A stretch of DNA of 5,271 nt, from assembly GCA_027310605.1 (NCBI GenBank), contig DAIDAN010000044.1, forward strand, positions 1 to 5,271, written 5' to 3'. Below, in pieces: positions 1 to 4,466 of the stretch. Made by a program: the position numbers and the translations under genes. Below the pieces are notes generated by a model that was not told where the DNA came from, did no database searches, and was given only the letters and a program-made list of their open reading frames with translations. Position 1 is the first letter of the stretch; the number at the start of each line of letters is the position of its first letter. Source of the DNA: Candidatus Aenigmatarchaeota archaeon. Lineage in GTDB: Archaea; Aenigmatarchaeota; Aenigmatarchaeia; Aenigmatarchaeales; DAIDAN01.

Positions 1-382
1 TGTTTTCTTTTATCTGCTGGAGCAAGTCCGTCTGCTCGTCCCAGAGCGAGAGCCTCGTGGTGCCGGACGCGTCCGCAAGCATGATGCTTGCTACCCTGCT
101 CTTCTTGCCGTTGCGCTCGAACTCGCGCACGGGCAGCGTCTTTATCACGGTCGCGGTCAGGTTGAGGCTGCGCATTCCCGCTACAATGTTTTTTATCTCA
201 AGCCTGTGGTGCGTTCTTTCCATCAGGTCGAGCCCGAGCTCCTTCGCCGCGATGTAAGCCGCGCCCTCCACCGATACCAACATGGACAGCTCGCGCTGCT
301 TCTCAAGAATTTTCTTGTTCACATCCTCCTTGGTCTGCTGCGTCACAGAAACAATCTTCTCCACAATCTGCTCGAGATCCAT
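1..382 (-). CDS. Replication protein A (RPA), single-stranded DNA-binding protein, N-terminal part
   Basis: Archaeal RPA coats single-stranded DNA during replication, repair and recombination. The window holds the first 127 codons on the minus strand; the gene continues beyond base 1. Residues 1-53 form the helical leader typical of archaeal RPAs, including the stretch EGAAYIAAKELG at 39-50. An OB fold begins near residue 61: IKNIVAGMRSLNLTATVI, then VREFERNGKKSRVASIMLAD, then SGTTRLSLWDEQ, which matches the usual RPA order of beta strands ending in the LWD motif. The ATG at 382 is preferred because GGTG lies five bases upstream (388-391) and the protein then starts MDLEQIVEKI as in relatives. 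An in-frame ATG at 418 would add 12 residues. A TATA-like CTATAAATAT (minus strand, 451-460) sits upstream. Family assignment is firm; whether it is the sole RPA subunit cannot be seen. Confidence 0.85.
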   Translation of the reverse strand, partial: MDLEQIVEKIVSVTQQTKEDVNKKILEKQRELSMLVSVEGAAYIAAKELGLDLMERTHHRLEIKNIVAGMRSLNLTATVIKTLPVREFERNGKKSRVASIMLADASGTTRLSLWDEQTDLLQQIKEN

Positions 383-450
383 CAAAACACCGCCGCGGAT
401 TATCCGCAATGATTCCATTATTGGATGATTAGGATTTTTTGGGAGAACTA

Positions 451-460
451 ATATTTATAG
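451..460 (-). promoter_or_regulatory. TATA box of the RPA gene
   Basis: Minus-strand CTATAAATAT would place transcription start near base 429, giving a leader of about 48 nt that contains the GGTG ribosome-binding site at 388-391. On the plus strand the same AT-rich gap (about 440-482) also contains AAATTTATTA at 473-482, well placed for the divergent frame starting at 507. Confidence 0.45.
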
Positions 461-506
461 TTATTTTTGCTAAAATTTATTATCGCTCTTTTTATCGGTC
501 GGTGTT

Positions 507-1140
507 ATGGCTGAACAAGCTTCGGTTTCTCTGATAAACTGCGCGGGAAGGGAGGCGATAGCAGGGGAGAAATTCTGCGAAAGCGAAAATTATAATGTGA
601 GATTGAATGTTTTCGGAAGCTTTCCAAACCTGCTCCTTCGAAAACTTTCAAAAAAGTCAGGAGGGAACTATTTTGTCATTGATACGAACGACGAGAAAAA
701 CTTTTCTGATATTTTTCGAGATTAACAGCAGGTTCGGCGATGGCGAGGCTTTCAATGCGCTTTTCGTTTTGAAAAACGATTTTGTTGATAATTCGAGAAG
801 AAAGCGGCTGCTGCGGTTTATGCTGTTCCATTAACTTATGGCGGCTACATGAAAAAATATTCCGGAGAAAAAACGATAGGATTGGACGAAAAAAAATTCT
901 GCCCGCAGACAAGGTTTACCCAGCTTCCGTTGAATTGGTAAACGGGAAAATGCAAATAATGAAATCAAGAAGCGTTGCCGTTGTCGGCAAAGCGCCAACC
1001 ATGAGAGAAGCGTTGGAAATAGCAAACGCAGACTTTAAAAAATTGACGGATATGTGAGATATAGGGCAGATATTGACACAGATTATCTTAGAAAATGCGA
1101 AAAACGTTTGGGAGAGCTTATGTTAAAGTCAGGATTCTGA
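507..1140 (+). pseudogene. purD: Decayed phosphoribosylamine-glycine ligase (GAR synthetase) gene
   Basis: GAR synthetase catalyses the second step of purine synthesis: ATP-dependent joining of glycine to phosphoribosylamine. Pieces of the family appear in order but in different frames. About 507-705 encodes an N-domain-like segment with GREAIAGEKFCES, resembling the GREHAIA nucleotide-fold motif. About 706-800 encodes FEINSRFGDGEAF, the end of the ATP-grasp domain (usual form EINSRFGDPE). 804-896 encodes AVYAVPLTYGGYMKKYSGEK. About 897-1050 encodes KVYPASVELVNGKM and KSRSVAVVGKAPTMREALEI. 1051-1140 encodes YRADIDTDYLRKCEKRLGEL and a TGA stop. The reading frame changes at least four times, once at an eight-A run near 890-896. 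About 210 codons remain of a family length near 430, so most of the ATP-grasp core is missing. It cannot make an active enzyme as read. The C-terminal identification is strong; the N-terminal piece is less certain. Confidence 0.75.
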
Positions 1141-1344
1141 TTAAACTATCTTGCTCTTTGCCGCGCGCACATCTCCCGCCAGAACGGTCTTCCGGTTGTT
1201 TGCCTTCGCGATTTTCGCGGACTCGGCAGCGATGTCAGCTATTATCTCCTCCAGAAGCTGCGCGAACTCCTTTGTCGCGGAGGCGCTTGCGCGAAGGCCG
1301 CTTCTCAACAATATTCTTTTCACGGGAGCAAGTGGCAAGTCCAT
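1141..1344 (-). CDS. Archaeal histone
   Basis: A 67-residue single histone-fold protein that dimerises and wraps DNA. The sequence opens MDLPLAPVKRILLRSG, matching the first helix of HMf-type histones (LPIAPIGRII), including Arg10. The long central helix covers about residues 23-47 (TKEFAQLLEEIIADIAAESA). RKTV at 51-54 supplies the conserved Arg-Thr DNA-contact pair, and Asp58 in GDV is the residue that normally salt-bridges with that Arg. Length is typical. The ATG at 1344 is chosen because the family begins two residues before LP; an upstream in-frame ATG at 1386 would add 14 unmatched residues. The TAA (1141-1143) abuts the TGA of the purD remnant, so the two are convergent with no spacer. 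Identification is firm. Confidence 0.92.
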   Translation of the reverse strand: MDLPLAPVKRILLRSGLRASASATKEFAQLLEEIIADIAAESAKIAKANNRKTVLAGDVRAAKSKIV

Positions 1345-1365
1345 AATTATGGATTTGTTTGCTGG

Positions 1366-1371
1366 TTTAAA
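1366..1371. promoter_or_regulatory. Palindromic TTTAAA serving two divergent starts
   Basis: TTTAAA reads the same on both strands. It lies 22 nt before the histone ATG at 1344 (minus strand) and 24 nt before the ATG at 1395 (plus strand). Both distances suit an archaeal TATA box driving a leaderless or near-leaderless transcript. No Shine-Dalgarno sequence is seen before either start. Confidence 0.45.
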
Positions 1372-1394
1372 TCCTTTTGCATGCAATAAGATTT

Positions 1395-1601
1395 ATGTCG
1401 GATGAAATTTAGGAATATTGGAAAGAGCTTTCTGAACGTTCGCCAAGGTTTTCCGCGAATTGCGGCCTTATTGAACACGGCATAATAGACCAAAAAATAA
1501 GCGTCAAAGACAAATATGCAACTGGTTTATCCAACTTTTTAGGATTTTACGGCACATTGGAGGAAAGAGAGAGTTTGGAATGCCTGGATAATTGGTTATA
1601 G
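1395..1601 (+). pseudogene. Short unrecognised reading frame with an early amber codon
   Basis: Reading from ATG 1395 gives MSDEI, then TAG at 1410-1412, then an open stretch of about 62 codons ending at TAG 1599-1601. The stretch contains YWKELSERSPRFSANCGLIE and later GFYGTLEERESLECLDNWL. It looks protein-like rather than random, with mixed charged and aromatic residues, but I do not recognise a family. The start is well placed behind the TTTAAA at 1366-1371. The simplest reading is a truncated or decaying gene, like the purD remnant nearby. Amber readthrough is possible in principle but nothing here supports it. It could also be a chance ORF. Confidence 0.35.
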
Positions 1602-1655
1602 CTCTTCGAAAGAAAAAGCATTCAATCTATAAATAAGTTGTAACAAAAGCATAAA

Positions 1656-1673
1656 ATCTTCACGCGTGAAGAT
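1656..1673. repeat. Perfect 18-bp palindrome
   Basis: ATCTTCACGCGTGAAGAT is a perfect inverted repeat with no spacer, centred on the CGCG step at 1663-1666. It lies in AT-rich non-coding DNA directly before the phased TGAAG repeats, and its right arm ends in the same TGAAGAT heptamer as the last of those repeats (1708-1714). This is a plausible binding site for a dimeric DNA-binding protein. Its partner is unknown. Confidence 0.7.
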
Positions 1674-1674
1674 G

Positions 1675-1718
1675 TGAATGTTTTGTGAAGTAAAAATGAA
1701 GTTAAAATGAAGATTTTT
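1675..1718 (+). repeat. Four direct repeats with exact 11-bp spacing (TGAAG plus A/T run)
   Basis: Units start at 1675, 1686, 1697 and 1708: TGAATGTTTTG, TGAAGTAAAAA, TGAAGTTAAAA and TGAAGATTTTT. The spacing is exactly 11 bp each time, close to one helical turn, so the TGAAG blocks and the A/T runs all face the same side of the helix. Such an arrangement gives either cooperative protein binding, as in iterons, or intrinsic curvature from phased A-tracts. Nothing here encodes a protein. Confidence 0.6.
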
Positions 1719-1811
1719 CAATTGAACTATTTTCTGAAAAATATATTATACAGCATATAAATTGATTTTTGGATTTTACGTTAAACTTACAATTTTTATT
1801 CTTGCTGTCCA

Positions 1812-2059
1812 AACTCTCACAGGAAAAACAGCTTGCAAAAAGTTAAGGTTTGCTCGTTCTTTTCTCACATAACACAGATTTAAAAAATCATGATTCCAAT
1901 TCTCACTTTCTTGGAAGCATGCAGAATGTCAGGAAACAAGCTTATTTTTTAGCCTGCAACTCTCACATTTTATTTTTAACTCTTATTTGTTAACTCTCTT
2001 TCTTATCCGAAAGATCGAAAAATTCCCTATTTTTGATAGCGTATTAATAAAACTCTCAC
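1812..2059 (+). repeat. Dispersed AACTCTCAC motif, three exact copies plus variants
   Basis: Exact copies are at 1812-1820, 1958-1966 and 2051-2059. AATTCTCAC at 1898-1906 has one mismatch; TTTTCTCAC near 1860-1868 and AACTCTCTT at 1992-2000 have two. All lie in the same orientation. A fourth exact copy with its inverted partner occurs at 3546-3570. Spacings are irregular and flanks are not conserved, so this is not a CRISPR array. A regulator site or a 3'-end RNA element on the minus strand are both possible. Confidence 0.5.
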
Positions 2060-2061
2060 TT

Positions 2062-2085
2062 TTGCCATTTTGATAGGAGAATGGC
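2062..2085 (-). terminator. Hairpin TGCCATT...AATGGCA, possible 3'-end structure
   Basis: TGCCATTTT pairs with AGAATGGCA (nine pairs including one G-U) around a six-base loop. On the minus strand it follows the TGA (2090-2092) of the doubtful ORF 2090-2278 by a few bases, and is followed by GTGAGAGTTTTATT, which includes a short T run. The position suits a transcript end. Archaeal termination does not require hairpins, so the role is uncertain. Confidence 0.3.
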
Positions 2086-2089
2086 ATCT

Positions 2090-2278
2090 TCAATATAATA
2101 AACCCTCTTTTTCTGTCTTTATGATACGAAACAAATTTTTGAGCCATAATCTCTCTGGTTTATCCTCAGGCTCTTTACCAATTAAGAAGGATAGTTTACC
2201 CAAATTATCTGCGGAGACTACCGCAAATTGCATTTTTTGCTTCTCTGCCTTTTCCTTTAGGAAAATGTCAGGGCTCAC
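2090..2278 (-). CDS. Doubtful small hypothetical protein
   Basis: A 62-residue frame starting at GTG 2278: MSPDIFLKEKAEKQKMQF, then AVVSADNLGKLSFLIGKEPE and a charged, aromatic-containing tail. The residue mix is protein-like (AVVSADNLGK could be a beta-turn-helix). The minus strand carries AT-rich TATA-like sequence at about 2289-2310, and a hairpin lies just past the stop. I do not recognise the family. The frame continues open a little upstream of the GTG, so it may be the tail of a decayed larger gene. The competing plus-strand frame at 2070-2309 looks less protein-like. Its low GC relative to secure genes in the window argues for caution. Confidence 0.3.
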   Translation of the reverse strand: MSPDIFLKEKAEKQKMQFAVVSADNLGKLSFLIGKEPEDKPERLWLKNLFRIIKTEKEGLLY

Positions 2279-2285
2279 ACGCTGT

Positions 2286-2400
2286 AAGAATATATATAAT
2301 CTAAAATAAATATGTTATAAAATATATTTATATAAATATATCTACTAATATATTTAATATAAAAAATTATATAAAAGATATATATCATAAAAAATCTAAT
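2286..2400. other. Extremely AT-rich tract
   Basis: Runs of TATA, ATATATTTA and AAAAAATTATATAAAAG contain almost no G or C. There is no coding capacity. It lies upstream of the first winged-helix gene; a similar tract follows the second one (3418-3540). Such DNA melts easily and offers many TATA-like elements, so individual promoter calls inside it are not meaningful. Confidence 0.6.
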
Positions 2401-2440
2401 TAGAAATATATTTTTTAATGAAAATGTGGCAAAAGAATAG

Positions 2441-2450
2441 TTTTATATAA
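2441..2450 (+). promoter_or_regulatory. TATA box of the first winged-helix gene
   Basis: TTTTATATAA lies 34 nt before the chosen GTG at 2484. It predicts transcription start near 2471 and a leader of about 13 nt that just accommodates the AAGGTG ribosome-binding site at 2472-2477. Confidence 0.5.
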
Positions 2451-2483
2451 CAGTTTTTCCAAGAGATTAGCAAGGTGTTGAGC

Positions 2484-2843
2484 GTGAAACCGAAGGAAAA
2501 TCCGAAAACAGTTTTCGAGAACCTGTTTCTGCACGAGAAGCCCGTGAAAATGCTAATCTCGCTCAAGAACGACCGCGCAAAATACACGACCCAGGTCTCG
2601 AAAGACGTGGACTGCACTTATTCCCATACCGTAAAGGTGCTTGACCTTTTCAAGAAGCTGGGGCTTGTAACCTTTGACAAGAAGGGGAGGATAAAGCATG
2701 TGAAGCTCACGCGCGACGGCGATGAGGTGGCGCTCGCTTTCGAGGGAATAACGAAGCATTTTGCAAGACTGTCCGGACAGATAAAGGAGGATATAATCGT
2801 GAAGAAGGATGCAAAGACAAAGGAAAAGAAAGGGAAGAAATAA
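2484..2843 (+). CDS. Small winged-helix DNA-binding protein (MarR/ArsR-like fold), probable regulator
   Basis: A 119-residue basic protein. Predicted order: helix 1 about 18-29 (KPVKMLISLKND), helix 2 about 33-44 (KYTTQVSKDVDC), recognition helix about 45-62 (TYSHTVKVLDLFKKLGLV), then a wing, TFDKKGRIKHVKLTRDGDEV, with the LTxxGxxV ending common in MarR-type and related archaeal winged helices. The C-terminus is a lysine-rich tail (KKDAKTKEKKGKK). GTG 2484 is preferred over the in-frame GTG 2475 and TTG 2478 because GGTG at 2474-2477 sits six bases upstream of it. A second winged-helix-like gene follows after 180 nt. Nearby candidate targets are the AACTCTCAC sites and the hairpin at 3546-3570, but that link is inference. 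No ligand-binding or cysteine motif is visible. A general chromatin role, suggested by the basic tail, is the main alternative. Confidence 0.75.
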   Translation: MKPKENPKTVFENLFLHEKPVKMLISLKNDRAKYTTQVSKDVDCTYSHTVKVLDLFKKLGLVTFDKKGRIKHVKLTRDGDEVALAFEGITKHFARLSGQIKEDIIVKKDAKTKEKKGKK

Positions 2844-2860
2844 ATTATAATATTCTGAAC

Positions 2861-2918
2861 GGGCTTATGAAAAGGAAATACTTGTTTCTATGAAATCGTC
2901 TGGCGCGACATCAAGCCC
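2861..2918 (+). other. Possible structured leader or small RNA (GGGCTT/AAGCCC stem)
   Basis: GGGCTT (2861-2866) can pair with AAGCCC (2913-2918), enclosing GAAA/TTTC and a weaker GTC/GAC pair, which would give a small branched fold between the two winged-helix genes. No good C/D or H/ACA boxes were found. The stems are short and this may be chance. Confidence 0.15.
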
Positions 2919-2951
2919 ATTTGCTTAGAGTGGGTTTAATAAACACCGCTC

Positions 2952-2958
2952 TTATATA
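2952..2958 (+). promoter_or_regulatory. TATA box of the second winged-helix gene
   Basis: TTATATA preceded by ACCGCTC forms a clear TATA element in a less AT-biased setting. It predicts a start near 2981 and a leader of about 40 nt containing GTGAT at 3015-3019 just before the ATG at 3024. The second regulator therefore probably has its own promoter rather than being an operon partner of the first. Confidence 0.5.
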
Positions 2959-3023
2959 CGGGTTTTGCCAATTAATTTTAATTGGGGTAATTGATAATAC
3001 TCTAATCATTTTTAGTGATTTTT

Positions 3024-3374
3024 ATGGAAACCCTCCTGAAATACCTTTACGGGAACCATCCGAAGAGCGGGAAATTGAAGGAACTTGGCCTGAAAGCCCT
3101 GGATATTTTGGTGAAAAAGGGACAGGTCGAGCATCTCGAGCTGGCGAAGCAGATAGGCGTCAAGTTCGAGTCCTGGAAGGGTTATGAGAAGCCAGTGAAA
3201 ACTTTCTATTCGGTCGTGAACCCGTTAAAGGAGATGCAGCTTGTCGAGTCCTTCAAGAGGAAGGAGGGAAAGGGGTTCAAAACAGTGTATGTCTACACTC
3301 CGGACAAGTTTGCCGCGAACATGAAGAACTTCGCAAAGATGGCGCAGGAGTTCCTGGAATCGAGGAAACGGTAG
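3024..3374 (+). CDS. Small winged-helix-like DNA-binding protein
   Basis: A 116-residue basic protein starting METLLKYLYG. The region KALDILVKKGQVEHLELAKQ (about 27-46) reads as helix 1 plus helix 2. EKPVKTFYSVVNPLKEMQLV (about 58-77) reads as the recognition helix followed by the LKxxxLV turn seen in winged helices. ESFKRKEGKGFKTVYVYTPD supplies the wing, and a C-terminal amphipathic helix, DKFAANMKNFAKMAQEFLES, could mediate dimerisation. The ATG at 3024 is chosen over GTG 3015 because GTGAT at 3015-3019, complementary to the 16S tail, lies four bases upstream. The specific family is not recognised. It has the same size, composition and strand as the gene before it, suggesting related or co-acting regulators, though the primary sequences are not obviously similar. 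Confidence 0.68.
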   Translation: METLLKYLYGNHPKSGKLKELGLKALDILVKKGQVEHLELAKQIGVKFESWKGYEKPVKTFYSVVNPLKEMQLVESFKRKEGKGFKTVYVYTPDKFAANMKNFAKMAQEFLESRKR

Positions 3375-3417
3375 ATTCCCCTTCTGAAAGGCGCAGAAAC
3401 GTCGCAAACGGCGATTC

Positions 3418-3540
3418 TTATATATAATATAATGGATATTTCATATAAGATATTATTAAAAAAACATAATAAATAATATATTTTATAATATATATAATAT
3501 AAAGAATAATTCATAATATATATTTTATAATATATATATA
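3418..3540. repeat. Extremely AT-rich tract with an exact 20-bp direct repeat
   Basis: About 120 bp with only a handful of G or C. TATATTTTATAATATATATA occurs at 3477-3496 and again at 3519-3538, 42 bp apart. Repeats in such low-complexity DNA can arise by slippage. With the tract at 2286-2400 it frames the two winged-helix genes. No coding frame is credible. Confidence 0.55.
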
Positions 3541-3545
3541 TTGCG

Positions 3546-3570
3546 AACTCTCACGCCAAAAGTGAGAGTT
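3546..3570. repeat. Inverted repeat AACTCTCAC-N7-GTGAGAGTT
   Basis: Perfect 9-bp arms (3546-3554 and 3562-3570) around GCCAAAA. The arm is the same 9-mer found three times at 1812-2059. Read on the minus strand, AACTCTCACTTTTGGC matches 15 of 16 bases of 2051-2066. It may be an operator for a dimeric protein, or an RNA hairpin at the transcript end of the gene stopping at 3374. There is no T run right after it on the plus strand, which weakens the terminator reading. Confidence 0.65.
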
Positions 3571-3742
3571 CCGGGGGTTTCCCAAGGAAAAAGGCATGGG
3601 CGGAAAAAGCGAAAGTCTCGCAAAAACGGCCGAGAATCGCCTTCAGAAAGAAGGCTTAAATAGCTTGGCTGCGCATTAAGTGCTGTATTTCTTGGAATTC
3701 TGGCAATGTATTTTGCTTGACTGAACGGCAAGAGGTGTTTTT
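3571..3742 (+). promoter_or_regulatory. Upstream region of the 99-residue protein: TATA box and ribosome-binding site
   Basis: CTTAAATAG at 3655-3663 is the best TATA candidate and predicts a start near 3685 with a leader of about 58 nt. GAGGTG at 3732-3737 followed by five T residues sets the GTG start at 3743. A small hairpin CCTTC-AGAAA-GAAGG (3640-3654) lies just before the TATA box. The stretch 3571-3650 holds no gene that I can support. Confidence 0.45.
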
Positions 3743-4042
3743 GTGGAATGGGTTTGTTTCGTGAAAAGCGGGAACGCTAAAAAGGCTGAGAACATTTTGC
3801 GCCTCGACTTTGACATAGCCGCGAAGCAGAGCATCACCGTGCGCTCTGCGGAAGCGCTTGGCGTGAAAAAAGGCGGAAGCTTCTTCCTCGTTGAGGGAAC
3901 GGACGAGGGAGTGGCGCGCTGCAAGGACCTGATAAAGGATTTCGTTGAGAAGGCTTCTAAGGAGGAGCTTGAATCCGCGAAACAAAAGATAATCGAGGAG
4001 CGGGAAAAGGCTGCCTGCGGCTTCGGCGGGATTTTCGGATAG
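3743..4042 (+). CDS. Unrecognised 99-residue alpha/beta protein
   Basis: I do not recognise the family. The protein starts MEWVCFVKSGNAKKAENILR, continues with strand-like SITVRSAEALGVKKGGSFFL and VEGTDEGVARCKDLIKDFVE, then a long charged helix (about 69-90, ASKEELESAKQKIIEEREKA), and ends in a glycine/phenylalanine tail, CGFGGIFG. The strand-helix alternation suggests a compact two-layer fold followed by an extended helix. There is no signal peptide or membrane segment. The start is well set: GTG at 3743 behind GAGGTG with five-base spacing. Codon use resembles the RPA and winged-helix genes, so it is a native expressed gene rather than a relic. Cysteines at residues 5, 56 and 92 do not form a recognisable metal site. 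Neighbours give no functional clue. Confidence 0.72.
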   Translation: MEWVCFVKSGNAKKAENILRLDFDIAAKQSITVRSAEALGVKKGGSFFLVEGTDEGVARCKDLIKDFVEKASKEELESAKQKIIEEREKAACGFGGIFG

Positions 4043-4199
4043 AGAATTACAATAACAATCGATTTGCAGGAATGCCTTTATGGCATCATCGCGCAAACCG
4101 CCTTAAAATCCGTTCTGGCGATGCGGTTCAACCCATAATATATCGGCAGTTCTGTTTTGATAATGATTCTTAATCTTGATGTTGGTGCGCCTGACGGGA

Positions 4200-4258
4200 T
4201 TTTCTGCCTCTGTTTGCAGAGGGTTGATAAGGGCAGGCAAGTTCAACTCTGCCCTTAT
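4200..4258 (-). other. Intron 2 of tRNA-Gly, T-loop site, 59 nt
   Basis: Removing this segment joins TTCGAA to T-CCCGT and restores the T loop. The intron starts with a perfect 10-bp stem, ATAAGGGCAG/CTGCCCTTAT, and ends with a CCTCTG-CAAA-CAGAGG hairpin. The exact cut can shift by a base or so because A residues flank both ends. A canonical four-pair central helix was not clear; TTC/GAA gives only three pairs. Confidence 0.7.
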
Positions 4259-4279
4259 TTCGAACCCGTGTCATGAGCT

Positions 4280-4398
4280 GTTTCCATAATATTTGGAGAC
4301 AATATGCCTCTTTTAACTTGAGCTTTCGCACGAAAAACTCCGCTTTTCGGCGGAGCCGGAAACTTCGTTTCCGAGCCTTCTCGCGAGAAAAAGCTCAT
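4280..4398 (-). other. Intron 1 of tRNA-Gly, canonical 37/38 site, 119 nt
   Basis: The splice sites are supported by a bulge-helix-bulge arrangement. The anticodon stem TGAGC/GCTCA is followed directly by TTCC, which pairs with GGAA at the 3' end of the intron. The 5' bulge is CAA and the 3' bulge is ACA, three bases each, so cutting after the second base gives the 37/38 junction. An inner helix beyond the bulges is weak, so the motif is of the relaxed type. The intron contains the shared double-hairpin element at 4328-4373. A second GCTCA at 4322-4318 could compete for stem pairing, but only the one at 4278-4274 is joined to a usable T arm. Confidence 0.75.
4328..4373 (-). repeat. Copy A of the shared intron element (tRNA-Gly intron 1)
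   Basis: On the minus strand this starts with the 19-mer CGGAAACGAAGTTTCCGGC and ends with TTTTTCGTGC; both blocks recur exactly in copy B (4502-4546). Between them lies hairpin CTCCGC-CGAAAA-GCGGAG. The 19-mer itself folds as GGAAAC-GAA-GTTTCC. Confidence 0.8.
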
Positions 4399-4466
4399 TG
4401 GGAAGCTCAGATCCTGCCACTAGACTACAGGCGCTTCGATTAATGGTGGGCCGGGAGAGAACCGAA

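Larger units (their letters stand above)
1602..2089. other. Intergenic region, AT-rich, without a convincing gene
   Basis: All frames are broken by frequent stops. Apart from the palindrome and phased repeats, the stretch holds AACTCTCAC at 1812-1820, 1958-1966 and 2051-2059, looser versions at 1898-1906 (one mismatch), near 1860-1868 and at 1992-2000, and a hairpin at 2062-2085. The right end is T-rich on the plus strand. No tRNA- or rRNA-like sequence was seen. Confidence 0.5.
4183..4434 (-). tRNA. tRNA-Gly(CCC) with two introns
   Basis: Three minus-strand exons assemble into a complete 71-nt tRNA. Exon 1 (4434-4399): acceptor GCGCCTG, D arm GTCTAGTGGCAGGAT, anticodon stem TGAGC and loop TTCCCA. 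Exon 2 (4279-4259): A, stem GCTCA, variable TGAC, T stem ACGGG, loop TTCGAA. Exon 3 (4199-4186): T, CCCGT, acceptor CAGGCGC, discriminator A. All seven acceptor, five anticodon and five T-stem pairs are Watson-Crick. Loop TTCCCAA gives anticodon CCC (glycine GGG). CCA is encoded at 4185-4183. Intron 1 follows position 37; intron 2 sits at about 59/60 in the T loop. The gene begins 9 nt past the CCA of tRNA-Val, too close for its own promoter, so the two are probably co-transcribed. Confidence 0.88.

Noticed and set aside
57..412. Plus-strand ORFs at the left edge
   Set aside because: They lie antisense to the clear RPA coding sequence.
1812..2059. AACTCTCAC copies as a CRISPR array
   Set aside because: Spacings are irregular (roughly 34-93 bp), the shared core is only 9 bp, flanks differ and no cas-like gene is present.
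2861..2918. C/D box small RNA between the winged-helix genes
   Set aside because: No RUGAUGA/CUGA box pair with proper spacing was found; only short stems remain, kept as a low-confidence feature.
2921..3187. An 88-codon plus-strand frame overlapping the second winged-helix gene
   Set aside because: It runs out of frame through the start of the gene at 3024, has no start signals, and its C-terminal half is a shadow of that gene.
3382..3650. Imperfect inverted repeat TTCTGAAAGGCG (near 3383) versus CGCCTTCAGAA (near 3638)
   Set aside because: The arms are short, imperfect and about 250 bp apart across an AT tract; likely chance.
3656..4096. A 146-codon minus-strand ORF opposite the gene at 3743
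   Set aside because: The plus-strand frame has a good ribosome-binding site and protein-like sequence; the minus frame is its shadow and runs across the non-coding promoter region.
4080..4135. A further tRNA (GCGGTTCAACCC resembles a T arm, CTTAAAA resembles a Leu anticodon loop)
   Set aside because: No matching acceptor or D arm could be assembled on either strand, and GGTTCAACC is simply palindromic here.
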